A stretch of 64,000 nt of DNA, taken from the NCBI RefSeq assembly GCF_001941625.1, contig NZ_CP016076.1, positions 4,490,249 through 4,554,248 on the forward strand, written 5' to 3'. The position numbers were made by a program, and so were the translations under genes. The notes beneath the pieces were generated by a model. The model did not search any database and was not told the origin of the DNA. It saw only the letters and a program-made list of their open reading frames with translations. The DNA is from Actinoalloteichus fjordicus. Its GTDB lineage: Bacteria > Actinomycetota > Actinomycetes > Mycobacteriales > Pseudonocardiaceae. Shown one piece after another: positions 1 through 8,616 of the stretch (position 1 is the stretch's first letter; each line of letters begins with the position of its first letter).

Positions 1-2
1 TC

Positions 3-608
3 TTCGACCACGCCCAGCGCGTCGCCGAGGGCGTCGGCCTGGAGATCCACCGCAACACCTGGCGCTACACGAGCCTGGTCTCCCACCAGCGCGGACTGGT
101 GAGCGAGCGACGCGACGAGCTGCTCCGCACCGACCTGGCGAGCCAGCAGGCCGCCGAGCGGCATCCCGAGCGGCACGCCGACCTGGTCGAGGAGATCGGC
201 GAAGACGCGGTCGAGCACGCGGCCCGACTGATCGCGCTCTACCACCTCGACGACCGCTGGGCCGACCATCTCGCCTACCTGGCCGACCTGCGGGAGAGCA
301 TCCACCTCCGGTCGCTGGCCAGGGAGAATCCACTCGACGAGTTCCACCGGGCCGCGATACCGGCGTTCCGGGAGATCCTCACCGAGGCGGCGGACAAGGC
401 CGCCGAGACCTTCGAGACCGCGACGATCACCTCGGACGGGGTCGACCTCGACGCCGAGGGGCTGCGCAGGCCCAGCGCGACCTGGACCTACCTGATCAAC
501 GACAACCCCTTCGGCTCCGAGGCTGATCGGGCGATGCGAGGCGTGCGGGCCATGATCGGCGGCTCGACGACCAAGTCGCCGCGCCGGAAGAAGCAGGCCA
601 CGGACTGA
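3..608 (+). CDS. secA2: Accessory preprotein translocase SecA2, C-terminal end (partial)
   Basis: The reading frame is open from the window edge, so the start and the motor domains lie outside. About 200 residues are visible. They match the SecA helical scaffold and wing region: a segment around DRWADHLAYLADLRESIHLR, followed by ENPLDEFHRAAIPAFREI, is the typical SecA pattern that precedes the C-terminus. The protein ends in a basic tail (SPRRKKQ) and lacks the cysteine-rich zinc-binding tail of housekeeping SecA1. That absence, and the divergent scaffold helix, point to SecA2, the ATPase that exports a subset of proteins in actinobacteria. SecA family membership is secure; the SecA2 rather than SecA1 assignment is fairly sure. 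Confidence 0.8.
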   Translation, partial: FDHAQRVAEGVGLEIHRNTWRYTSLVSHQRGLVSERRDELLRTDLASQQAAERHPERHADLVEEIGEDAVEHAARLIALYHLDDRWADHLAYLADLRESIHLRSLARENPLDEFHRAAIPAFREILTEAADKAAETFETATITSDGVDLDAEGLRRPSATWTYLINDNPFGSEADRAMRGVRAMIGGSTTKSPRRKKQATD

Positions 609-891
609 GCGGGTGCCGGGCTGCGGGCTCAGCGGCAGGGGACCGGGTCTCGGCAGCAGCAGGCGGCCCGGTCTCGGTCGTCGTCGGTGACCGGTCCGGG
701 TTCCCGCCTCCGGTCGGGCGGTGGCGGAGAACGCTGCTCGGGGCTCGTCGACGTCGTCCTTCGGCCAGGTCGTGTTCGGAGCTGCTCGGTGCGCGGGTCG
801 GGCTCCCTCGGTCGGTGATGTCGAGCGGTCCGGCAGGTCCCAGGGACCGGCGACATCAGGCGAACGAGGGCCGCCGCGCAGCGAGACAGGC
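609..891. other. Intergenic gap between convergent genes
   Basis: About 280 bases lie between the secA2 stop and the stop of the minus-strand SDR gene. Open frames here are high-GC shadows with no recognisable domain. No clear terminator hairpin was found by eye. Confidence 0.4.
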
Positions 892-2361
892 TCACCTCGG
901 CCCGCGACCGGCCCCTCGCTCGGCGGCCCGGACGATGTTGTGCACCATGCCGCCGAAGACCACCCCGTGGAACGGCCACACCAGCCACCAGTAGAGATGC
1001 CCGGGCAGGCCGTGCGGCAGGAAGACGGCCCGCTGTCGATACCGGGTTCCCGAACCGTGCGGATCGACCCGCAGCTCCAGCCACGCCCGGCCGGGCACTC
1101 GCATCTCCGCCCGCAGCCGCAGCAGCGTGCCGCGCTCGATCTCCTCGACCCGCCACCAGTCCAGGGCGTCACCGACGTGCAAGCGGGCCGGATCGCGACG
1201 ACCGCGCCGGAGCCCGACGCCGCCCACGAGTCGATCCACCCAGCCCCGGACGGCCCAGGCCAGGGGAAAGGAATACCAGCCCCGTTCGCCGCCGATGCCC
1301 TCCACCACCCGCCAGACCTCCTCGGGCGGTGCCTCGGTGTCCTGTTCCCGCCGATCCTGGAACACCGAGCCGCCCGACCAGGACGGGTCCGAGGGCAACG
1401 GATCGGCCGGGGCGCCCGGCGGCGAGGCGCCCGACCAGCGCGTCTCGACGTTCGCGGCCCGCACCCTGGCCAGGGCGAGCGAGACCGACGTCGGGTAGTC
1501 CCGTAGCCCATCAGGCGGGTCGCCGACGACCCGCCTGATGTCGTCCTCCGCACACACGACCTCGTGGACGAGTGACTCGATCAGCGGCGTGGCCAGGCTC
1601 CTCGGCACCGGAGTGACCAGGTTGACCCAGTGGGAGGACAATCGCGGGGTGAGCAGCGGCACCGGCACGACCAGCCGGGGGCGCAGGCCGGTCACCTCGG
1701 CGTAGCGGCGCATCATCGCCAGATAGGTGAGCACGTCGGGGCCGCCGATGTCGAAGGTCCGGCTGACCTCGGCGGGCAGTGTCACGCAGCCGACCAGGTA
1801 GTGCAGGACGTCGCTGATCGCGATCGGCTGCACCCGGTTGTGCACCCACTTCGGGGTGACCATGACGGGCAGCCGTTCCGTCAGGTACCGCAGCATCTCG
1901 AAGCTGGCCGAGCCGGAGCCGATGATCACGGCGGCCTGCAGGACAGCGGTCGGCACCCCGGACCGCAACAGGATCTCCCCCACCTCCGCCCGCGACGCGA
2001 GGTGTTCGGACAGCTCGGCCGAGTCCGGATGCAGCCCGCCGAGATAGACGATCCGGCGGAGCCCCGCCTCCCGCGCCGCCTGCGCGGTGAGCAGCGCCGC
2101 CCGGCGATCCCTGGCGGCGAAGCCCCGCGACTGCAGGGAGTGCACGAGGTAGTAGAGCGCGTCGCATCCGTCGACGGCCGATCGCACGTCCTCCTCGGCC
2201 GTGAGGTCGCCCCGCACGATGTCCACCGCCGGGGCCCACGGGACGTCACGCAGCTTGGCCGGATCGCGCACCAGGCAGCGGACCTGATGTCCGGCGTCCA
2301 GCAGCGCGGGCACCACCCGGCCGCCGATGTACCCAGTCGCACCCGTCACGAGGATTCGCAC
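892..2361 (-). CDS. SDR family oxidoreductase with C-terminal DUF2867 (SRPBCC-like) domain
   Basis: The predicted 489-residue protein begins at a GTG coding VRILVTGATGYIGGR, a classical N-terminal Rossmann glycine motif (GATGYIGG). The open frame runs 71 codons further upstream, but that stretch is proline/arginine-rich low-complexity sequence and is left out. The first ~290 residues are an atypical/extended short-chain dehydrogenase of the NmrA/complex I NDUFA9-like type, with a YYLVHS segment where such proteins form the cofactor-side pocket. The last ~150 residues match DUF2867, a StAR/SRPBCC-like lipid-binding fold, a pairing common in actinobacteria. The substrate is unknown. The gene stands alone, convergent with secA2. 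Confidence 0.8.
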   Translation of the reverse strand: MRILVTGATGYIGGRVVPALLDAGHQVRCLVRDPAKLRDVPWAPAVDIVRGDLTAEEDVRSAVDGCDALYYLVHSLQSRGFAARDRRAALLTAQAAREAGLRRIVYLGGLHPDSAELSEHLASRAEVGEILLRSGVPTAVLQAAVIIGSGSASFEMLRYLTERLPVMVTPKWVHNRVQPIAISDVLHYLVGCVTLPAEVSRTFDIGGPDVLTYLAMMRRYAEVTGLRPRLVVPVPLLTPRLSSHWVNLVTPVPRSLATPLIESLVHEVVCAEDDIRRVVGDPPDGLRDYPTSVSLALARVRAANVETRWSGASPPGAPADPLPSDPSWSGGSVFQDRREQDTEAPPEEVWRVVEGIGGERGWYSFPLAWAVRGWVDRLVGGVGLRRGRRDPARLHVGDALDWWRVEEIERGTLLRLRAEMRVPGRAWLELRVDPHGSGTRYRQRAVFLPHGLPGHLYWWLVWPFHGVVFGGMVHNIVRAAERGAGRGPR

Positions 2362-2685
2362 AGCCCATTCTGCGGTCGAGTCGGGGCGCGGCGCAGTGTG
2401 GCGACGGGGCGGCCGGGGTGGCGAAGAAGGCCGGTGGGCGGGTGCAGGCGTCCTCGGCATGCCGGTCGTGACCGCGACGGCAGACGTGACCAGCTGACTC
2501 ACCGGGTTGCGCAGGTCAGAACGCCTGCTCACGATCGGGAGCTGGCGCTGGTCGACGCCTTGCGAACCGTGCACGCTGCCCGAGTTCGACGTGGTGAGCC
2601 GATGCAGACACTCGCGGGTGACACCGCGCCCGGCAACGCCTGCGGCGACGCAGGGTCGGTGTCGCAGTCTCGGTGTCGCAGGCGC
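2362..2685. other. Intergenic gap
   Basis: About 320 bases separate the SDR start from the downstream end of the Hsp70-like gene. It should hold the SDR promoter. A short tandem repeat (CGGTGTCGCAG twice, near 2658-2682) is the only structure noticed. Confidence 0.35.
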
Positions 2686-4455
2686 TCAGTCCCGCAGCCG
2701 GACGACCGCCTCCCAGGCGGCGCGGACGTCGGGCATCACCGGGTTGTAGTCGGTGGCAGGCCCGAAGAACCCGCACAAGGAGTTCGTGTCGGCGTACCAG
2801 AGCACCGTGTTCCCGGCGATCGTCGTGACGTCGTGGGACCGGCCGGAGAATCCGCCGCCCGCCCAGGGCTGATCGCTGCGCCAGTCGGATTCCGGGGTGT
2901 CCGTGAACGCCTGGTTCAGCAGGAGGCAGGTCTCGGCGTCGTCCGAGGACAGGTAGTTGGCGAAGTAGACGATGCCCTCGTGCTCGAATCGGCAGCGCAC
3001 GTGGTTACGTGCCTCGTACATGTCCCCCTGGCTGTGCGTGCCCATCGCGTTGACGCAGTCGACGGCGGACGGCCCGGCGAAGGCGAGCAGCTGATCGTCC
3101 GCGCCGAAGGCCGCCGAGTCGACGCCGTCGGTCTCGGTGTCCCGAGCCTGCTCGGTGTCGGCCCCCGCATTCGAACCCGTGTTCGTGTCCCGGTCCGGGC
3201 CCGCCGACGAGTCGATGCTCGGCGTGGCGTCGCCGAGGGGCGTGCCGCTGCTGGTCCACCGCAGTGCCGCCGCCATCACCAAGCCGACCGCCGCGAGCAC
3301 CAGGACGGCCAAGCCGACGATCACCGGCATCGACCAGCGCCGCACAGCGACCGAGGTCTGCGGTGTGGACGGCGTCCCGCCGGGCTGCGGCAGGCGCAGG
3401 GGTGCGGTCTGCCTAGGCACCGGCGACTGCGCCGACGATGCGGGAGCTGACGCAGGGGGCGTGGGCGCGGCCGTCGGGGCGAGGGCGCCGAGGACCACGG
3501 CGGTCTCCGGCGAGTCGACGATCGTCGGCACCAGGCCGAGTCGGCGGCCGATCAACCGTGCCACCAACGGCATCCGCGTGGCGCCGCCGACCAGGTGGAC
3601 CGCCACGACCGGGGTCGCCAGGACGGTGTCGGCAAGCAGGCCGACGGCCCGGTCCAGAGCGGAAGCGAGAATCCCCTCCAGCTCGTCGCGGGTGAGGTGT
3701 GCGTCGGGCAGCGGCGGAGGCAGCGGGATGTCGGTCTGCGGGTACTGCGACAAGGCCTCCCTGCCCGCCTGCACGTCCTCGGCGACGGCACGGGCCCGCC
3801 GTCTGCTCGCGACGTCACCGAGCCGCACCAGGTGTGCGACGCCGAGGTGCTCCAGCAGGAGCTGATCGAGATCACGACCGCCGAGGTCCGACAGCCCCGC
3901 CTCGGCCAGCACTTCCCAGCCCGTCGCACCCCGGCGCAGCACCGCGACGTCCGTGGTGCCGCCGCCCATGTCGAACACCGCGATCGCCTGCCCCGGCGCG
4001 ACGTCCGGCGCCAGCCCCGCCGCCGCGACCGGCTCGGCGACCAGCCGGACATCGCCGAGCCACCCGGCCTCCCTGGCGGCCGCCAGCAGCACTCCGCGCC
4101 GCGTGGCGTGCCAGTCGGCAGGATGGGTGAGGACCACCCGATCGACCCTGGCCGCCTCGGCGGCGACCCGACGAAGGACCGAGGCGATCAGCGAGACGAC
4201 CGGCACCACCGCGTCGCCGAGCAGCACCTCGCCCTCGTCGATCCGCTCCTTGGGATGCGGCTCGAACCGCGCCGGATCGAGCCGGGCGCCACGCAGCGCC
4301 TCGCGGCCCACCACCAGCGTGCCGTCCCGCCCGCTCAGCACGGCGGAGGGCAGCACGGGCCAGCCGTCGAACAGCAGCAGCCGGGCCGGACCGCCGTCGA
4401 TGCGCAGGGCTGCGACGGTGTTGGACGTCCCGAAGTCGACGGCGAGTTCACGCAC
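2686..4455 (-). CDS. Membrane-anchored Hsp70-like protein
   Basis: The 589-residue product has an N-terminal actin-like ATPase domain (residues ~1-330) with the Hsp70 signatures VDFGTSNT, FDMGGGTTD and VGGATRMP. A proline/serine-rich linker follows, then one hydrophobic segment near residues 375-400. After that comes a Ser/Asp/Thr-rich spacer and a cysteine-containing C-terminal domain of about 130 residues. The usual DnaK substrate-binding domain is absent. The layout (cytosolic ATPase, one membrane span, extracytoplasmic domain) is a known actinobacterial variety whose role is not established. The four cysteines of the tail could form disulfides outside the cell. The gene looks monocistronic. 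Confidence 0.8.
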   Translation of the reverse strand: MRELAVDFGTSNTVAALRIDGGPARLLLFDGWPVLPSAVLSGRDGTLVVGREALRGARLDPARFEPHPKERIDEGEVLLGDAVVPVVSLIASVLRRVAAEAARVDRVVLTHPADWHATRRGVLLAAAREAGWLGDVRLVAEPVAAAGLAPDVAPGQAIAVFDMGGGTTDVAVLRRGATGWEVLAEAGLSDLGGRDLDQLLLEHLGVAHLVRLGDVASRRRARAVAEDVQAGREALSQYPQTDIPLPPPLPDAHLTRDELEGILASALDRAVGLLADTVLATPVVAVHLVGGATRMPLVARLIGRRLGLVPTIVDSPETAVVLGALAPTAAPTPPASAPASSAQSPVPRQTAPLRLPQPGGTPSTPQTSVAVRRWSMPVIVGLAVLVLAAVGLVMAAALRWTSSGTPLGDATPSIDSSAGPDRDTNTGSNAGADTEQARDTETDGVDSAAFGADDQLLAFAGPSAVDCVNAMGTHSQGDMYEARNHVRCRFEHEGIVYFANYLSSDDAETCLLLNQAFTDTPESDWRSDQPWAGGGFSGRSHDVTTIAGNTVLWYADTNSLCGFFGPATDYNPVMPDVRAAWEAVVRLRD

Positions 4456-4962
4456 GGCCAGACAGTACCCAGCCGGGCGTCGCCCTCAGGGGGTTTCGCG
4501 AGGAAGGCCGCGCTGCCGCTGCCGATCTCGGATGGGCAGCAACCGGCCGGGGATTCGGCGCCCAAGACCATGTCGCTCGGTGAGAACCCTCTGTGCTGGC
4601 TACGAAATTGCAGATGCCGATTCCGGCGGAAGCCGGCATCCTGCGCAAGCGGCCATCGGCATGGCGAGGATTGACACGGCCGGAATGCGACGGGCGACCT
4701 CCTGCACGGCGGCCAATTCGACTCGGCGATTCACCGCGGCACGATTCGACCGGGCGAGGCTTGAACACAGCCGACTGCGACACCGGCCATGACTCGACAC
4801 CCAGCCACGCCGGACTCGGCTGTCGAGTACGAGCACCACACCACTCCGCGTACCGACATCGAAGCAGAGCCCGCCCGAGAACCCTGTTCCTCCACAATCG
4901 ACAGTGCAGCCGACGGAGTTCCACGACGGGACGTCCGAGGTTCGAGCGAAGATGAGGCAGCC
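4456..4962. other. Divergent intergenic region
   Basis: About 500 bases lie between the start of the Hsp70-like gene and the chosen TTG start of the SMI1-HEAT gene. The plus-strand frame is open from 4789 but has no family similarity that I can see before 4963. It probably holds divergent promoters. Confidence 0.35.
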
Positions 4963-6192
4963 TTGGACACCCGTTCGTCGCGCATCCTCGAGAAACTGGC
5001 ACGAGCGAAGGCCGACCCGAGCCTGCTGAAGTCCTTCGGCGCCGCCAAACACGAGTTCACGCTGAACCCGCCCTTACCGGAGTCGGCGATCGTCGGTTTC
5101 GAGGCCGAGCACGGCGTCACGCTGCCTGCGGACTACCGGCGGTTCCTCCTCGAACTCGGCGACGGCGGGGCGGGGCCGAGTTACGGACTGCTCCGCCTGT
5201 CCGCCGCCTACACCGAACCCTTCGACTACCCAGGCGCCCTCACGGAGCCGAGCGCCTTCGTGCCGGGGACCGAGTACAGCACCGGCTGGTGGGACGACTT
5301 CCCCGGACCGGACGACCGCCGCCCCGACCCCTTGCAGGGCACGCTCTCCGTCGTCCACCACGGCTGCTCCGACTTCACTCAGCTCGTGGTGACCGGGCCG
5401 GGCCGGGGACGGTTGGTGAACGTCAACTGGGACGGGGCGGTGCCGCCGTACGTGTTAGAGGATCTCGACTTCCTCAGCTGGTACGAACGCTGGCTCGACG
5501 AGCTGCTCGCCGGTCACCGGGTCGCCGGGTTCGGCGACAAGCTTCCCGGCGACGAAGGCATATTGATCGACATCCTCGCCACCGACCCGGCACCGAGCCG
5601 CCGCTCCCGCGCCGCGACCTCGCTCGCCCAGCTGGCCCGGTTGTCCCCGACGGCCGTGCGCGCCCTGGAAACGGCGACCACCGACCCCGCCGCAGCGGTC
5701 CGAACCGCAGTCCTCGGCGTCGCCTGGCGCTGTGACATCGAGATCGAGAACGCCGCACGAGCGGCGTTGTCCGACCCCGAGGCCGCAGTGCGGGCCGAGG
5801 CCATCAGCGTCCTCCGCGTCCGCCGCACAGCCGACCTGGCCGAACAGGCCCGCGCACAGCTCACCACCGACGACCCCGAACTCATCCGCCGCGCGCTACA
5901 GGCACTGGGTGACAGCGCCGACCTCACCTCGGCCGACATCGCTCCGCTGCTGAACCGCGAGGATCACCGCATCCGCACCTCGGCCGCGTTTCACCTCGGC
6001 GACGCCCGAGACTCCGCAACCGAGGCGCTCGCCCACGCCCTCGCCGACGAACACCCCGGTGTCCGGCTTCTGGCGGTGCAGACGGCCTCCCGCCGGGACG
6101 ACAGAGCGCTGCTTCCGCTCCTCCGCCGAATGCTCGCGACAGAATCGGACGAGACCGTGGTGGTCAATCTCCGGCGGGTTCTCGGAGAGTAG
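4963..6192 (+). CDS. SMI1/KNR4-domain protein with HEAT repeats
   Basis: The chosen start is a TTG preceded by GAGG at good spacing, giving 409 residues; an ATG 58 codons upstream at 4789 is in frame but the added sequence looks non-coding. Residues ~30-185 match the SMI1/KNR4 (SUKH) fold, with the usual ALPADYRRFLLELGDGGAGP-like core (here TLPADYRRFLLELGDGGAGP). The C-terminal half is a run of about six HEAT/PBS-lyase-like repeats, rich in EAAVRAEA and HPGVRLLA patterns. SUKH proteins are often immunity proteins against polymorphic toxins or general interaction modules. No toxin gene lies beside it, so the partner is unknown. Confidence 0.75.
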   Translation: MDTRSSRILEKLARAKADPSLLKSFGAAKHEFTLNPPLPESAIVGFEAEHGVTLPADYRRFLLELGDGGAGPSYGLLRLSAAYTEPFDYPGALTEPSAFVPGTEYSTGWWDDFPGPDDRRPDPLQGTLSVVHHGCSDFTQLVVTGPGRGRLVNVNWDGAVPPYVLEDLDFLSWYERWLDELLAGHRVAGFGDKLPGDEGILIDILATDPAPSRRSRAATSLAQLARLSPTAVRALETATTDPAAAVRTAVLGVAWRCDIEIENAARAALSDPEAAVRAEAISVLRVRRTADLAEQARAQLTTDDPELIRRALQALGDSADLTSADIAPLLNREDHRIRTSAAFHLGDARDSATEALAHALADEHPGVRLLAVQTASRRDDRALLPLLRRMLATESDETVVVNLRRVLGE

Positions 6193-6292
6193 GGGGAGTG
6201 ACACGGGGATCGTCTCTCACGACAACGGCGGCGACCGTGCACGGTAGGAGTAATCGACGACCCGCAAGGCAGGCCTCCGGTCATCCGGACGT

Positions 6293-6748
6293 TCACTCAC
6301 CCCTCCACACCGGCTGCATGTGTGCACGTCTTACAGCAGGAGCCGGGGTTCGCTGGAACAGATCGGCCTCGTCTAGGAACACGCAGTCGATCCCCATTCG
6401 ATGCAGGTAAGCCATTCCGGCAGGTTGCGGTCGCTCGGGAAAGAGTGCGGTCAACCGCGTGACGGGATGGGGACTGTGCACGGCGTAGTCGCACAACTGC
6501 GCGATCGCTTCGCGCACCTTGTCGTGAGTGGCCGTGCTCTTCGCCTCGAAGATCTCCGTCTCGGACTCGTCATGGCGGTAGAGATCGGGGCGTAAATCGT
6601 GCTGGGTTCGAAAGGCGGAGAGGCCGTCCAAGGCATGGCGCTGCACATACAACTCCACAAGAATCGCCTCTGCACGATGGCTCACGGTGACGGATGCCGT
6701 GGTCTTGCGTTCTATCGCCCAGGTGTGCATCTTCTCGACCGGCGTCAC
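6293..6748 (-). CDS. Nuclease-like hypothetical protein, possibly the end of a broken restriction gene
   Basis: The 151-residue product has a pattern suggesting a PD-(D/E)xK nuclease core: RPDLYR, then after about nine residues EIFEAKS, then a helix REAIAQLCDYA. Its ATG overlaps the stop of the upstream open frame by four bases (6745-6748). That frame is itself part of a decayed gene, so this ORF may be the 3' portion of a once longer protein. Spacing and strand link it to the DUF262 remnant upstream, as in GmrSD-like or other type IV restriction modules. The nuclease assignment is a motif-level inference. Confidence 0.5.
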   Translation of the reverse strand: MTPVEKMHTWAIERKTTASVTVSHRAEAILVELYVQRHALDGLSAFRTQHDLRPDLYRHDESETEIFEAKSTATHDKVREAIAQLCDYAVHSPHPVTRLTALFPERPQPAGMAYLHRMGIDCVFLDEADLFQRTPAPAVRRAHMQPVWRGE

Positions 6749-7294
6749 GCGAGACCCCTGCCTTCCCTGGCCTTCTCCTGCAACTCTCCGAGCCTGGTCT
6801 CCACGACGCTGGTACCGATGCCGATCTCCTGGAGGACCGCAGGGACGACCTCATCCGGCAGGAAGCGCTGTCCTGGGAACACATAGTTCACATTGAATCC
6901 GCACACGCTGGCCAAGTCCTGCTTCGGACGCTCCCTGTGCATCCGCGAATCGGTTGACCAGGTAGAGGTCGTCGATCCTCTCGGCAAGCCGTTGGTCCTG
7001 CCCGGTGACGTGGTCACGAATAGCACACAGCAGGATCGACAGCGTGGTCAGTCGCTGCTGACCATCGACCACCAGCCAGACCTGCACGCCTGCCGGTGTG
7101 TTCGCCGGGCTCGGGGCGAGAACCACCGAGCCGAGGAAATGGGACCCATGGGCTCCGGTGTCCACGACACTGATGACGTCCTGCCAGAGCTGATCGAGGT
7201 CTTTCCGCTCCCAACTGTAAGGGCGCTAGAGAGGTACGACATACTGGCGCTCCCCCTGGAGCAGACTGCGCAGCGTGGTCTCGCTTGCCTTCAC
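6745..7294 (-). pseudogene. DUF262-family (GmrSD/BrxU-like) defence gene, broken
   Basis: A GTG at 7294 has AAGGAG five bases before it and opens a frame with typical DUF262 features: ERQYVVPL, then RPYSWERKDLDQLWQDV, then FLGSVVL and the hallmark VDGQQRLTTL. An in-frame TAG falls exactly where the family has YQ in the (I/V)PxYQRxYxW motif; loss of three bases (CCA) from CTCTACCAGCGC would create it. After DLYLVNRF the frame stops making sense. A different frame then encodes FPGQRFLPDEVV...EKAREG up to the next ORF, which suggests an internal deletion plus frameshift. The gene is very unlikely to give a functional protein. Confidence 0.75.
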
Positions 7295-7323
7295 CGGACT
7301 CCTTGTTCCAACGGATACGAAAG

Positions 7324-7345
7324 AGGTCCCCGGCGAGGGACCTCG
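7324..7345. repeat. Perfect 8-bp hairpin upstream of the DUF262 remnant
   Basis: GAGGTCCC and GGGACCTC are separated by six bases. It lies about 30 bases before the GTG of the DUF262 pseudogene and could be a leftover operator or leader structure. Confidence 0.45.
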
Positions 7346-7758
7346 AGGCCGCATAATCCGATATGCGTGACATCTAGACGATCAACACAGGAATTATTCA
7401 CCCAAATGGGCGCCCACTGTTAGTGACCCCCGAGCAGAGCCCGCCGACGGACCTCGCCTACGGCCTCGACCTACGGGGGCACGCCTGCTCCCAGCCAGCC
7501 TCGGACCTGGCTCGTCACCACGCGCGCCAGCTACCAAGGATCTCTCCTTGACCTGCGGAGAGGAGAATCACAGCTCGAGTCGGGATGCTCAAACCCGTCG
7601 GCTCACTTCGGCGCCATCGCTCCACAAGATCACCTCGTGAGTACAGCGCCAGACCTTCGACCCCTCGTCTGTGTCCGTCAAGCGAACCTCCCAACACCAG
7701 CGCAAGACCTGCGCTGGCGACAGCGGGCGATCCGAGAAGATCTACCCCGAAATGCAGA
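7346..7758. other. Gap with no supported gene
   Basis: About 410 bases between the DUF262 remnant and the tRNA-Pro terminator. Short open frames exist on both strands but none shows a recognisable domain or a convincing ribosome binding site. Confidence 0.35.
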
Positions 7759-7799
7759 AAGCCCCGCTGACCTGGGCTTTCGCCTAGTTCAGCGGGGCT

Positions 7800-7800
<1 letters not shown>
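7759..7800 (-). terminator. Rho-independent-type terminator of tRNA-Pro
   Basis: A 12-bp inverted repeat (AAGCCCCGCTGA / TCAGCGGGGCTT) sits directly downstream of the tRNA. In the tRNA's direction it is followed by TTCTGCATTT. A degraded copy of the same structure follows the tRNA-like repeat near 35.8 kb. Confidence 0.8.
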
Positions 7801-7882
<82 letters not shown>

Positions 7883-8170
7883 GCCACACCTCATCGGTGC
7901 CTCGTAAGAGTACAACATCCGCAGAGCGCCTCGCGCGACCCCCCGACATTGATGTTGACCTGCGAAGACACCGATCCAACCTTCAGGGGTCGATCATGCT
8001 GCCAAGGGAACCAGTCGGAGTCTGCAGCCCACGCGGCTCGCCGGCGTGAAGGTCCGGCGACCTTCTCCGTGCCATGGTGATCATCAGGTCCTTTGTCATG
8101 CAGTACCGAAGGTTCTGTGCTCACCGACTCCGCATTGCAGAAGAGGCCGGTGGGCAAGCGGATGACGGCG

Positions 8171-8268
8171 ATGCTCGATGGCGTCCCGGAATCGCCGTAT
8201 GGCTCCGGGGACAGGAATTCACCGACATCGCCGAGGACACCGTCCTTGCGGCGGAGTTTCGGCGTTGA
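8171..8268 (+). pseudogene. Remnant of a PadR-family regulator
   Basis: The plus strand carries decayed sequence resembling the start of the intact PadR gene at 10587-10928 on the other strand. It has ATGCTC...GGC like the MLKG start, then, after missing codons and a frame change, VWLRGQEFTDIAEDTV. This aligns with AWLRDRGFTEIAEGTV of the intact protein. The rest of the winged helix is gone. It is most simply a leftover of a second, mirrored PadR gene or of an inversion. Confidence 0.55.
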
Positions 8269-8271
8269 CGG

Positions 8272-8616
8272 TCAGTCGAGCGCGCGCCGCAGGACGATGC
8301 CGTCGCGGCGGTTGCGGGCGTGGATCTCGACGCTGTCACCGGACCGGCCCGCATCCTGCACGGACAGAGAATTGCGAACAGTGCCGTTCGTGCTCTCCGC
8401 GTCCACGACGGCGGAGGTGTGCTCGCTGACACCGACCTCGATGCCGTCGGAGCTGTTCTCAAGTTTCGCCATGCCCCGCGTCGGCCCGCTGTTCCGAATA
8501 GGACAGTCGGCGGCCTTGGCGACGACGTCTCCGTCGGCGCGGTCCACCTCGATGCCGCCGCTAGAGGTGCTCGGGTCGACGGCCTCCAGCGCGTGATGCG
8601 CGCTGGCGCTGTGGCA
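8272..8616 (-). pseudogene. C-terminal fragment of a DUF4097 (beta-solenoid) protein
   Basis: An open frame of 114 codons directly follows the TAG of the exporter permease, in the same frame. From about residue 15 it shows SSGGIEVDRADGDV and later DGIEVGV, NGTVRNSL and VEIHARNR, the repeating short beta strands of DUF4097 proteins. These are usually ~280 residues and often sit next to PadR/DrrAB-type operons. The N-terminal two thirds are missing. A GTG at 8547 could start a 91-residue peptide, but no clear ribosome binding site was seen, so I treat it as a remnant. Confidence 0.55.

Noticed and set aside
1630-3450. 606-codon plus-strand open frame
   Set aside because: Antisense of the SDR and Hsp70-like genes; arginine/histidine-rich, no domain, typical GC-rich shadow.
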